Positions 1 to 8,133 of a DNA stretch of 64,000 bases are shown here, one piece after another (position 1 is the first letter of the stretch; the number at the start of each line of letters is the position of its first letter). The position numbers and the translations under genes are program-made. The notes below the pieces were generated by a model. That model worked only from the letters and a program-made list of their open reading frames with translations. It was not told the DNA's origin and did not search any database. The stretch comes from Microvirga splendida (GTDB taxonomy: Bacteria; Pseudomonadota; Alphaproteobacteria; Rhizobiales; Beijerinckiaceae), in contig NZ_JAELXT010000021.1 of NCBI RefSeq assembly GCF_016427565.1, forward strand, positions 20,226 to 84,225, in the 5' to 3' direction.

Positions 1-1
1 A

Positions 2-301
2 GATGCAGTGGCATATCAGTACCACCCGAATTCGCACGGCCAGTATTTCGCTATGTCGTTCTACAATAACCCGGACGTTACAGCGAAGATCGACACTGCC
101 CGGCGCACGAGCGACTGGAATGAGCGCGCGAAGCTCTATGCGGAGATCCAGACCCAGATCGTCGAGGATCAGCCCGAGGTCTTCGGGATGCTGCAGAACC
201 GGCGCTGGGCTCACCGGGACTATCTGAAGGGCTTCGTCTTCAGCCCAGTTCGCTTTACCGGCGAGGTCGATCTCTACCCGCTTTGGATTGACGCAAAGTA
301 A
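2..301 (+). CDS. Peptide ABC transporter substrate-binding protein, C-terminal fragment
   Basis: This is the last ~100 codons of a solute-binding protein; the start lies before the window. The residues resemble the C-terminus of the SBP_bac_5 (DppA/OppA) family: a helical stretch with ERAKLYAEIQ, then VEDQPEV, and a final aromatic/basic segment before the stop. In that family the lobe closes over a di- or oligopeptide in the periplasm and hands it to the membrane permeases. The four genes that follow on the same strand are the matching permeases and ATPases, which supports the call. The ligand cannot be read from this fragment. Confidence 0.8.
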   Translation, partial: DAVAYQYHPNSHGQYFAMSFYNNPDVTAKIDTARRTSDWNERAKLYAEIQTQIVEDQPEVFGMLQNRRWAHRDYLKGFVFSPVRFTGEVDLYPLWIDAK

Positions 302-349
302 TGAGGGCTTGGCCGGTCATGGCAATCCCTATGGAATGCGAGTAACGCG

Positions 350-1360
350 ATGGTTCTGTTTACCTTGCGCAAGGTCGCGGTTCTGATTGGGACCATGCTG
401 GGCCTGGCTGCACTGACCTTCATCATCACCAATGTCGCGCCGGGAGACCCGGCGCGCCTCGTCGCCGGCCCTGACGCCACCAACGATATGGTGGAGACCA
501 TCCGGCGCGAATACGGCCTCGATCGTCCACTGGTCGAGCAATTCGTCATCTATATGGGCGACTTGCTGACTGGCGACTTGGGCCGCTCGATCGTGTCCAC
601 CCGCTCTGTTATGGAAGAGCTCGCGCGCTATGTGCCCGCAACACTGGAGCTTGTACTCGTCGCGATGACGCTCGGCATTCTTATCGGTGTACCGTTTGGA
701 ATGCTGTCTGCGGTCTATAAGGATCGCTTTATCGACCAGGTGACACGCATTCTCTCGATTTCAGGTGTCGCGCTGCCCGCCTTTTGGTTCGGCATCCTGC
801 TGCAACTGTTCTTCGCGGTGCGTCTTGAACTCCTGCCCGTTTCTGGGCGACTGCCGCTGACTGCGCTCGCTCCGGAGCCGATTACTCACTTGCTGCTCGT
901 CGACACTCTTCTCAGAGGCGACTTCGAGACGTTCCGGGAGGCGCTCTCGCATATCATTCTGCCTGCCATTGTTCTCTCCTTCCCGTGCCTGGCTTCGATT
1001 CTGCGGGTCAACCGGGCCGAGATGATCGAGGTGCTACAGTCCGATTACATCGTCGCTGCTCGGGCGCACGGCATCGACTCTCGCCGGATCGTCATGCTTT
1101 ACGCCCTGAAAAACGCACTTCTCCCGACCATCGCCATGATCGGACTGCGCTTCGGCTGGATGCTTGGGTCGACCGTGCTTGTAGAGACTGTGTTCGATTG
1201 GCCTGGGATCGGGCTCTATGCTGTCTCGTCCGCCTTGGCATCAGACTTCAAGCCGGTGGTGGGTGTAACCCTCGTGATTGGCTTCTTGTTCATGATCACC
1301 AATATGCTTGTCGATCTGGCCTATGCCTGGATCGATCCTCGCCTGAGGAGCGCACGATGA
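350..1360 (+). CDS. Peptide ABC transporter permease, DppB/OppB type
   Basis: A 336-aa inner-membrane protein with an N-terminal membrane segment, the family-typical periplasmic stretch containing APGDPAR and YGLDRPL, and about five more hydrophobic segments. The EAA coupling motif that contacts the ATPases lies near residues 230-258 (AARAHGIDSRRIVMLYALKN). Length and layout match BPD_transp_1 permeases of the DppB class. It starts 48 bp after the binding-protein gene and its stop overlaps the next start by ATGA, so the genes are almost certainly one operon. It forms half of the translocation channel; the substrate is probably a peptide or peptide-like molecule, inferred from family and context. 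Confidence 0.93.
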   Translation: MVLFTLRKVAVLIGTMLGLAALTFIITNVAPGDPARLVAGPDATNDMVETIRREYGLDRPLVEQFVIYMGDLLTGDLGRSIVSTRSVMEELARYVPATLELVLVAMTLGILIGVPFGMLSAVYKDRFIDQVTRILSISGVALPAFWFGILLQLFFAVRLELLPVSGRLPLTALAPEPITHLLLVDTLLRGDFETFREALSHIILPAIVLSFPCLASILRVNRAEMIEVLQSDYIVAARAHGIDSRRIVMLYALKNALLPTIAMIGLRFGWMLGSTVLVETVFDWPGIGLYAVSSALASDFKPVVGVTLVIGFLFMITNMLVDLAYAWIDPRLRSAR

Positions 1361-2277
1361 CGTCAGCCGATCTCCCGGTCACGGCGCCGGAAATTCCGTC
1401 CTTCCGTGAGCGTCACGCAAGCACGATCCGGCAATGGCGTCTCTATGCCCATCTCTTTGCCGGCAGCTTCTCGTCGATGCTCGGCCTTGCGCTCGTGGTG
1501 CTGTTTTTGATCCTCGCCATCTTCGGACCGGTGCTTGCACCCTACCCGGAGGACACCACAGGCGCCGTCAATCTCAGTCAGCGCCTGCTCTCGCCAAGTC
1601 TTGCCCATCCATTCGGCACAGACGAGATGGGTGCAGATATCCTCTCCCGCATCATCGTGGGTGCCCGTACCTCTCTCTGGATTGGGCTCATCATCACCGG
1701 AGTCGGTGCTGGTATCGGCGTGCCGCTTGGCATCATCGCGGGCTATCATGGTGGCGTTACCCGCGCGGTGATTATGAGGGTGACGGACCTGTTCCTCTCC
1801 GTTCCTGGCCTTGCGCTCGCGCTCACGATTGTGGCGGCGCTCGGCCCAGGCATCACCAATTGCGTGATTGCTCTCTCTCTCGTTTGGTGGCCGGGTTACG
1901 TGCGTCTCGTGGAATCCAAAACACTTTCCGTCAAAGAGGAGCTCTACGTTGAGTCTGCACGGGCCCTCGGCGCGAGCACCCCATGGATTTTGCGGCGACA
2001 CATTCTGCCGAACTGCCTGACGCCAATCATCGTCAAGGCCAGCATGGACATGGGCATGGCGATCCTCTCGGCTGCCAGTCTTGGCTTCATCGGCCTTGGT
2101 GCCAAACCGCCCCTTCCCGAGTGGGGCTCGATGATCTCCGTGGCCCGCACCTACATGCCTGATTGGTGGTGGTATTCCCTCTTTCCGGGCCTTGCCATCT
2201 TCCTGACGGTTCTAGGCTTCAACCTTCTCGGCGACGGGCTGCGTGATATTCTCGACCCAAGGAGCCGCAGCCGATGA
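1357..2277 (+). CDS. Peptide ABC transporter permease, DppC/OppC type
   Basis: A 306-aa permease, the partner of the preceding DppB-type protein. The N-terminus carries the OppC_N-type cytoplasmic leader and first membrane helix (LALVVLFLILAIFGPVLAPY), then HPFGTDEMGADILSRI, a hallmark of this class. The EAA loop is ESARALGASTPWILRRHILP. The ATG at 1357 is chosen because it overlaps the previous stop (ATGA); the reading frame stays open upstream inside dppB, but that stretch does not look like this family. The end overlaps the next gene by ATGA as well, giving a tightly coupled operon. Confidence 0.93.
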   Translation: MTSADLPVTAPEIPSFRERHASTIRQWRLYAHLFAGSFSSMLGLALVVLFLILAIFGPVLAPYPEDTTGAVNLSQRLLSPSLAHPFGTDEMGADILSRIIVGARTSLWIGLIITGVGAGIGVPLGIIAGYHGGVTRAVIMRVTDLFLSVPGLALALTIVAALGPGITNCVIALSLVWWPGYVRLVESKTLSVKEELYVESARALGASTPWILRRHILPNCLTPIIVKASMDMGMAILSAASLGFIGLGAKPPLPEWGSMISVARTYMPDWWWYSLFPGLAIFLTVLGFNLLGDGLRDILDPRSRSR

Positions 2278-3257
2278 CTGCTTTGCTCAGCATCGAGAAC
2301 TATCACCTCGATATTCCCACCTTTGACGGCACCTTGAAGGTGCTGGATGGCATCAACCTGTCCCTTGCCCAGGGCGAGACGCTCGGCATCGTCGGCGAGA
2401 GCGGCTGCGGTAAGACTGTTCTGGCTCGTTCTATTCTCGGTATCGGTCCACAGCGAGCCCGGCGAACCAATGGTCGGATGACTTTCGACTCTATGCCCCT
2501 CGACGAGCTCGATGAGGCGGAGTGGCGCCGGATCCGTGGCGTGAAGATCTCAATGATCTTCCAGGATCCGATGACCTACCTCAACCCACTTCTCACGGTC
2601 GGGCGCCAGTTATCCGATGTCCTGGTGGCGCACGCTCGTGCCTTGGGCAGGCCTGCCCTCTCGCGCCAAGAGCGCCGCCGCCGTTGCAACGAGCTTCTGG
2701 AGCAGGTGCAAATCCGCGATCCGGAACGGGTGGAGGCCAGCTACCCGCATCAGCTCTCGGGCGGCATGCGCCAGCGCATCCTCATCGCCATGGCACTCGC
2801 TGGTGAGCCCAAGCTTCTGATTGCTGACGAGCCCACGACGGCCCTGGACGTGACGATCCAGGCCCAGATTCTCGATCTCCTGCGCGATCTCGTCGACCGC
2901 CTCGGCCTCACGGTTGTGATGATCAGCCACGATGTGGGCGCGATCGCTGCCATCGCTCAGCGAGTCGCCGTGATGTATGCGGGTGTCGTGGTCGAGCAGG
3001 GAGCAACGAATGACATTCTGACGCGCCCGCGCCATCCCTACACCCAAGGGCTATTGGCTGCTCTTCCTGACATTGAGGGCGATCACCAGAGTCTCGAAGC
3101 AATTCCGGGTACGATCCCAAACCTGATCCACCCCCCTTCGGGCTGTCGCTTTCATCCGCGCTGTCCCCGCGCGACGACGATCTGTACGAGCGAGAAGCCC
3201 GCAATGACAAGCATCGGAGCCGACCATGTCGTCGCCTGTCACCACGCCCTCGACTAA
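2274..3257 (+). CDS. Peptide ABC transporter ATP-binding protein, DppD/OppD type
   Basis: A 327-aa ATPase. Visible are Walker A GESGCGKT (around residue 43), the Q-loop FQDPMTYLNPL, signature LSGGMRQR, Walker B LLIADEPTTALD and the H-loop ISHD. The C-terminus has the oligopeptide/dipeptide extension with paired cysteines (GCRFHPRCPRATTIC). These features place it with DppD/OppD, which powers peptide import together with a DppF partner. It overlaps the upstream permease by 4 bp and the downstream ATPase by 32 bp, in keeping with translational coupling. Confidence 0.94.
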   Translation: MTALLSIENYHLDIPTFDGTLKVLDGINLSLAQGETLGIVGESGCGKTVLARSILGIGPQRARRTNGRMTFDSMPLDELDEAEWRRIRGVKISMIFQDPMTYLNPLLTVGRQLSDVLVAHARALGRPALSRQERRRRCNELLEQVQIRDPERVEASYPHQLSGGMRQRILIAMALAGEPKLLIADEPTTALDVTIQAQILDLLRDLVDRLGLTVVMISHDVGAIAAIAQRVAVMYAGVVVEQGATNDILTRPRHPYTQGLLAALPDIEGDHQSLEAIPGTIPNLIHPPSGCRFHPRCPRATTICTSEKPAMTSIGADHVVACHHALD

Positions 3258-4050
3258 GCCCAATACCATCGGCGACCCGATTCTCTCGGCCACCGGACTC
3301 ACGAAGGTTTTCGTCTCGGGCGGCAAAGAGTTCCGCGCTGTCGATGACGTTTCGCTCAGCGTCAACGCCGGTGATGTCCTCGGCATCGTAGGCGAGTCAG
3401 GGTCAGGCAAGTCGACTGTCGCACGCCTCGTCATGAGACTAATCGAGCCAACAGCCGGGCGCATCATGTTTGAGGGCGGGGACTTGACGGCCAAGTCCGG
3501 CGAGGAGCTTCGTCGTATGCGCCGTCACATGCAGATCGTGTTCCAAAACCCGCATTCAGCCCTTGATCCGCGTCATACTATCCACAGTGCCCTTGCTGAG
3601 CCTTTTTTGATCCAGTCGAAGCTGCGGGGCATCGAACTCGAACGGGGGATCGACGCTCTTCTCGATATCGTGAGCTTGCCGAAAGCCTTCAAATACCGCT
3701 ATCCGCACGAACTTTCCGGCGGTCAGAAGCAGCGTATCTGCATCGCCCGTGCCGTAGCACTTGAGCCCCGTCTGCTTGTGCTCGACGAGCCAACCTCAGC
3801 GCTCGACGTCTCCGTGCAGGCTCAGATCATCACCTTCTTGCAGGAGCTTAGGCAGAGACTGAATCTCACCTACCTGTTCATTTCCCACAATCTTGCCGTC
3901 GTTCGCCATATCTGTGACCACGTAATTGTTATGAACCAAGGCAAAGTGCTCGAACACGGGACAACCGAAGCGGTATTCGCTCATCCGCAGAATGATTACA
4001 CGCGTCAGCTCATCGACAGCGTGCCACGCCTGCCGCGACTTGCGGGTTAG
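3226..4050 (+). CDS. Peptide ABC transporter ATP-binding protein, DppF/OppF type (short)
   Basis: A 274-aa ATPase with Walker A GESGSGKS, Q-loop FQNPHSALDPRH, signature LSGGQKQR, Walker B LLVLDEPTSALD and H-loop ISHN. It pairs with the preceding DppD-type subunit. It is shorter than usual DppF proteins (~320 aa): the protein stops just after the YTRQLIDSVP stretch and lacks the Cys-containing C-terminal extension that DppD retains. The ATG lies inside the end of the previous gene. The operon ends here and converges on the minus-strand amidohydrolase gene 146 bp away. Confidence 0.92.
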   Translation: MSSPVTTPSTKPNTIGDPILSATGLTKVFVSGGKEFRAVDDVSLSVNAGDVLGIVGESGSGKSTVARLVMRLIEPTAGRIMFEGGDLTAKSGEELRRMRRHMQIVFQNPHSALDPRHTIHSALAEPFLIQSKLRGIELERGIDALLDIVSLPKAFKYRYPHELSGGQKQRICIARAVALEPRLLVLDEPTSALDVSVQAQIITFLQELRQRLNLTYLFISHNLAVVRHICDHVIVMNQGKVLEHGTTEAVFAHPQNDYTRQLIDSVPRLPRLAG

Positions 4051-4195
4051 TCGAGCTCGGTCAGCCCAGCGGCTCATCGTATGCTCGGATCGACTTCCGG
4101 CGATAGCCAGGTTATTGGAGTGGCATCGACGGAAACTTGGGTGTTTGACGGATACTGCATTCCGGCCACGGCTGCCGTCGCATAATAGCAAGCTA

Positions 4196-5620
4196 CTAGA
4201 CTTTGCCCGTGCTCATCCACAGCGGCGGCTCGATGCCGGCTGGAATCGGACACGTGTAGGGCTGCTCCTGCAACCGCATGGCATGTTCTTGCTTTGCCTC
4301 TTCTAATAGGGTCTCGTCCGTAATCAGGGCCGCCGCGGTCGCCGCCATAGTTTTAGCGGCGTGCACCATGCCCTTATGAGCGGCCGGCGCCTTACCTTGC
4401 GCCACAAGTTGCCAAGAATGGAACGGCGTTCCAACCGCAGAGACGGCGCAGTGAGCCTGAACTGTAGGAGTCACCCAGCTCACGTCACCCACATCAGTTG
4501 AGCCGGGTGATAGCTCGTGAGGTGAGTCAAGCGGTACAATACGATCGCTGAGAGAGGTGTTCGTGCGAGGCAGACCAACGACGCGATAGGCCGAGAGGAT
4601 ATCTTCCTCCGACAGGGTCGCTTGGATCTCATCTGCGAAGTTCAAATCCGCCGTATCGAAGTCGGGCACCCCAAGCGTCTGCATGACCTTGAACATCGCC
4701 CGCTCAAGGGGTCGATTGGGCAGGAGATTAGAGACCGCACTGATGATGGTCATCTCCATTCGAGTTTCGGTCATCAAGGCCGCGCCCTCGGCAATCTTGC
4801 GCACGCGCTCAAGCAACTCCCGCATCCCACGAAGATCGCGTGCCCGCACCGAATAGCGCACTCGTGCATGGGCCTGCACGACGTTGGGGGCAATGCCTCC
4901 GGTATCGAGGACGGCATAATGGACCCGCGCGTCGCTCGGCATATGCTCGCGCATGTAGTTCACACCAACGTTCATCAACTCGACAGCATCAAGCGCGCTG
5001 CGCCCGAGATGTGGCGCCGCGGCCGCGTGAGAGGCTCGGCCAATGAAGGTGAAATCCACCCGCGTATTCGCCAAGGCCACCGGGGGCATGACCTCGGTAA
5101 AGGCGTAAGGATGCCACGAGATCGCCGCGTCGACATCCGCGAAGACGCCGGCGCGAACCATGAATGTCTTGGCTGCCCCGCCTTCTTCAGCCGGGCAGCC
5201 ATAGTAGCGCACGCGACCGGGAATGCCGTTTTCGGTGAGCCAATCCCTCAGAGCCACCGCGGCGAGCATCGCGGCCGAGCCGAGGAGGTTGTGACCGCAC
5301 CCATGCCCATTGCCGCCGGGCACGATCGGTTGCTGCTCCGCCACACCTGCCTCTTGGCTCAACCCGGGAAGCGCATCGTACTCGCCCAATATCGCGATTA
5401 TAGGCCCGCCCTCGCCAGCCTCGCCCGTAAGAGCCGTCGGGATTCCGGCGACATTGCGACTGACGCGGAACCCATGCCGTTCGAGTTGCGTGGCATGCTC
5501 CGCTGAGGATCTGACTTCGGTGTAGCACACCTCCGGCATGCTCCAGATCCGGTCACTGAGTGCGATGAAGTCTTGCCGCTTCTCATCGACTAACCGCCAA
5601 ACGTCCGAGCTGTGTTTCAT
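4196..5620 (-). CDS. M20-family amidohydrolase, AbgB-like
   Basis: A 474-aa cytoplasmic metal-dependent amidohydrolase. Metal-ligand motifs of the M20 peptidases are visible: GEYDALPG, GHGCGHNLLG, and PAEEGGAAK, followed by SWHP. A lid/dimerisation domain (GRASHAAAAPHLGRSALDAV) lies near residues 190-210. Length and motifs are closest to the aminobenzoyl-glutamate utilisation protein B group, which hydrolyses an N-acyl or amide bond to release an amino acid. It is the last gene of a five-gene minus-strand unit, 64 bp after an AroM-like gene. A GGAAGG ribosome site lies 9 bp before the ATG. The true substrate is unknown; an N-acyl amino acid or small peptide amide is likely. Confidence 0.87.
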   Translation of the reverse strand: MKHSSDVWRLVDEKRQDFIALSDRIWSMPEVCYTEVRSSAEHATQLERHGFRVSRNVAGIPTALTGEAGEGGPIIAILGEYDALPGLSQEAGVAEQQPIVPGGNGHGCGHNLLGSAAMLAAVALRDWLTENGIPGRVRYYGCPAEEGGAAKTFMVRAGVFADVDAAISWHPYAFTEVMPPVALANTRVDFTFIGRASHAAAAPHLGRSALDAVELMNVGVNYMREHMPSDARVHYAVLDTGGIAPNVVQAHARVRYSVRARDLRGMRELLERVRKIAEGAALMTETRMEMTIISAVSNLLPNRPLERAMFKVMQTLGVPDFDTADLNFADEIQATLSEEDILSAYRVVGLPRTNTSLSDRIVPLDSPHELSPGSTDVGDVSWVTPTVQAHCAVSAVGTPFHSWQLVAQGKAPAAHKGMVHAAKTMAATAAALITDETLLEEAKQEHAMRLQEQPYTCPIPAGIEPPLWMSTGKV

Positions 5621-5684
5621 GCAAGCTGCCTTCCGCGGCGTCCGCCGGCGCTCATTGGTTCAAGGGAAGATCGCATCAGTCCCC

Positions 5685-6362
5685 TCACAGGAGCTCCGAT
5701 ACGAGCTTGGCGACCAGAGCATTTGATAAGATCACGGGAAGCTGGCTTGCTTCCACTGCCATGTCCTTGTGAGCATGTGTAAAGCCCATGCAGTCCATCA
5801 GCAGGACCTCCGCTCCCTGCGCGCGCAGGGCCTGGGCTGCCCTGGGTACGGCGGTGCGGTCATCGCTATAGGGGGAGCCCGCTGCATAGATCGGTGAGCG
5901 CTCCAGATGAGCCCACTTTCCGCTCTCGCTTTCTATCTGCTCGGGCAACGGCACAATAATTCCAAGCTGACGATCACCAACCAGGGCTGCCACTGATCGT
6001 GGGAGCAGCCGCTCCGGCTCAAGAAGCCAAGCGCTTTTAGTCTTCAGCTTGTGGAACGTGCCGGTGCACAGCATCAGGATAGCGGTACAACCCTGCGCCT
6101 CCAGAGAAGCAACCTTCTCCTCTGCCCCTGCCTCAGTCGCATCATGATCGATTACAACGGACGTGCCGTCGAGGAGGCGAGTGATCAGGAGCTGTGACTT
6201 GTCCCCTGGCCCAAAGCGAGCCGCAATCTCATCCCTAGTCAGCCCGTCAAGCACGCCAGCGTGAATACGCGGAACGTCGGGGCGAAGGACCGCATCGAGA
6301 ATCGGCGTCATGTCTGCCCGCGGCGCTTGGCCGATAGTGAGGGTACCCAGCTTTGCAGTCAT
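5685..6362 (-). CDS. AroM-family protein, Asp/Glu-racemase-like enzyme
   Basis: A 225-aa protein that opens with the AroM motif TIGQAPR and has two cysteines in the places where Asp/Glu/hydantoin racemases keep their catalytic pair: Cys99 in LCTGTF and Cys191 in MDCMGF. That relationship is from knowledge of the fold superfamily; the reaction here is inferred. It sits between an OPT transporter and an AbgB-like amidohydrolase, in a unit that begins with a hydantoinase/5-oxoprolinase, so racemisation or isomerisation of an amino-acid derivative is a sensible guess. E. coli AroM itself has no settled function. The same fold is repeated, without the cysteines, in the regulator at 12076-13086. 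Confidence 0.8.
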   Translation of the reverse strand: MTAKLGTLTIGQAPRADMTPILDAVLRPDVPRIHAGVLDGLTRDEIAARFGPGDKSQLLITRLLDGTSVVIDHDATEAGAEEKVASLEAQGCTAILMLCTGTFHKLKTKSAWLLEPERLLPRSVAALVGDRQLGIIVPLPEQIESESGKWAHLERSPIYAAGSPYSDDRTAVPRAAQALRAQGAEVLLMDCMGFTHAHKDMAVEASQLPVILSNALVAKLVSELL

Positions 6363-6423
6363 AACTCTGTTCCCGTGACATTAATCCTGATAGACGCGCC
6401 AGCTGATAGGGCCGGCGTGGCGA

Positions 6424-8055
6424 TTAGCGGAAGTAGCGCTTTCCGACGGAATCGAAGAAGCTGTAGATGGCGTCACCCGCGATTAGACCCGCCGCAAAGA
6501 CTTGCATGTCGCCCTCAGCCGTCTCGCCGGCTGCCCGTTTCCAGATGAGACGCGCCACAATACCGGCAAGAACTGCCCATCCGGCCATCGGGAAGTTGAT
6601 CAGCAGGCCTGTCGCAAAGAGCACACCGATCTGTCGCTGAGGACCACCGATATATTGCAGAATCGCACCTGGGATTGCCCAGATGAAGAGTGACCAGGCC
6701 ACTCCGGGTGCAACGCCGGCATTGATCGTGGCGGCATAAACTCGGTCGACCGGCGGGAACAAATTCTGCGCGAAGTAGGAGGGATACGCCCAAAGGACCA
6801 CTATGGCCGCGATGAAGAACGCCAACATGGCGGCCATGAGCTGCTGCCGGCGGCCCTCCCGCTCAAACTCAGGATCGGCGCCATTGCCGCGCAGGATGTA
6901 GCCTGCCTTGAGGTCGTAGCCCATATCTGCAAAGGCAGGGCCAGTTGCCGCCGAGAAGCCTGTCAGCAAGGCGAGAGCCGGCATCGGGAAACCGATGAGG
7001 AGGCCGATGATGAGCGTGATAAGCGCTACTGCAAAGGCTGGAAACCAGCCGGAGTGCATGGCAGAAATGCCGACGATCAATTCGTGAGCATAGGCTGCGA
7101 AGGCAGCGTAAATCACGAACAGGATGAGCATGCCAATGGACATCTCGGAGAAGAGGCCGCCGATCACCGCCAATAGCACTGCAATGGCAATGTATCCCAA
7201 TGAGCCGAAGCCGAGGGTGCGCCGGACCTCCTCGTCGGTGCGACCGGCGGCCAGTGTCGGCTTCTTGTCGCTCCGCTGCAGGATCAGCATACCGACCTGC
7301 ACGAGGGCAACCAGACCCGCACCGATCATGAAGCCATGTGGGACATAACCCTTCATCAGATCTCCGCCAGGGGCAATGGACGCGAAGGCCGGACTGGCAA
7401 ACAGCGAGGTCGAGTAGCCGCGCACCAGGAGCGCGATACCGAACATAGACAAGGCCCAGATGTTCCCGATGAAGGCCACGCCCAGAGCCGACATCGGAAT
7501 CTTAAAGAATGAACCTACAATCCCGACTGCAAAACCAATCCCCATCAGGGCCGCCTTGCGGCCACCCTCGTCGCCCGCCTTGATCGCTTCGGCAGCTGCC
7601 ACACCCGGCGGCCAAGCGCCGCTTGCTGGGAACACGCGAGAGTCAAACATCCGGTAGAGCAGGTAGGCGTCCAGGAGGAGGGCGAAGAACACGCCGACAA
7701 ACATCGGCAGAACAAGATCCTGCCGGCCGAGGAGAAACGGAATACCGATCGGCAGGAGGAGGCTATTGGCAGCCCCGAAGGTGGCGGAGGAGATGGCACT
7801 CTGCGCGAGGTTTTGCACGTGCACAGAACGGTAACGCATGAAGGCCATCACCGGCACGCGGGCCAGTGCTATAGCGGCAAGTGCCCCGATGAGGGAGGTA
7901 TTGGGCGTCACGCCGAGAGAGACGAGGAGCTGCAGGCCGATGATTGCTCCAAAGACGCAGAGTACTGATAGCAATAGGAACGTTGCCGGTTCAAAGATCG
8001 TCGGATGCGCTTTCGCAGGTTCAGCCTGCGTCACAGTCGCTTGCACTACCGTCAT
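6424..8055 (-). CDS. OPT-family transporter
   Basis: A 543-aa protein made almost entirely of hydrophobic segments (about 12-14 by eye). Family-like signatures include the SAISSATFGAANSLLLPIGI stretch after the third segment, and GAWPPGVAAAEAIKAGD near residue 150, typical of the oligopeptide/YSL (OPT) superfamily. It is somewhat shorter than most bacterial OPT proteins. It lies 78 bp after the hydantoinase gene and 61 bp before the AroM-like gene, all on the same strand. It would give the operon its own proton-coupled importer in addition to the Dpp-type ABC system that converges on it; the substrate is not known. Confidence 0.78.
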   Translation of the reverse strand: MTVVQATVTQAEPAKAHPTIFEPATFLLLSVLCVFGAIIGLQLLVSLGVTPNTSLIGALAAIALARVPVMAFMRYRSVHVQNLAQSAISSATFGAANSLLLPIGIPFLLGRQDLVLPMFVGVFFALLLDAYLLYRMFDSRVFPASGAWPPGVAAAEAIKAGDEGGRKAALMGIGFAVGIVGSFFKIPMSALGVAFIGNIWALSMFGIALLVRGYSTSLFASPAFASIAPGGDLMKGYVPHGFMIGAGLVALVQVGMLILQRSDKKPTLAAGRTDEEVRRTLGFGSLGYIAIAVLLAVIGGLFSEMSIGMLILFVIYAAFAAYAHELIVGISAMHSGWFPAFAVALITLIIGLLIGFPMPALALLTGFSAATGPAFADMGYDLKAGYILRGNGADPEFEREGRRQQLMAAMLAFFIAAIVVLWAYPSYFAQNLFPPVDRVYAATINAGVAPGVAWSLFIWAIPGAILQYIGGPQRQIGVLFATGLLINFPMAGWAVLAGIVARLIWKRAAGETAEGDMQVFAAGLIAGDAIYSFFDSVGKRYFR

Positions 8056-8133
8056 GGCTCACCCCCAAAGGTCCTGGTTGAGATCAACACTGCACGCACT
8101 TCACCACTCGCATTTGGTCTGCGACTACAGCCG

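Noticed and set aside
4622..5506. 294-codon plus-strand open frame opposite the amidohydrolase
   Set aside because: Shadow of the M20 gene, which has intact metal-ligand motifs.
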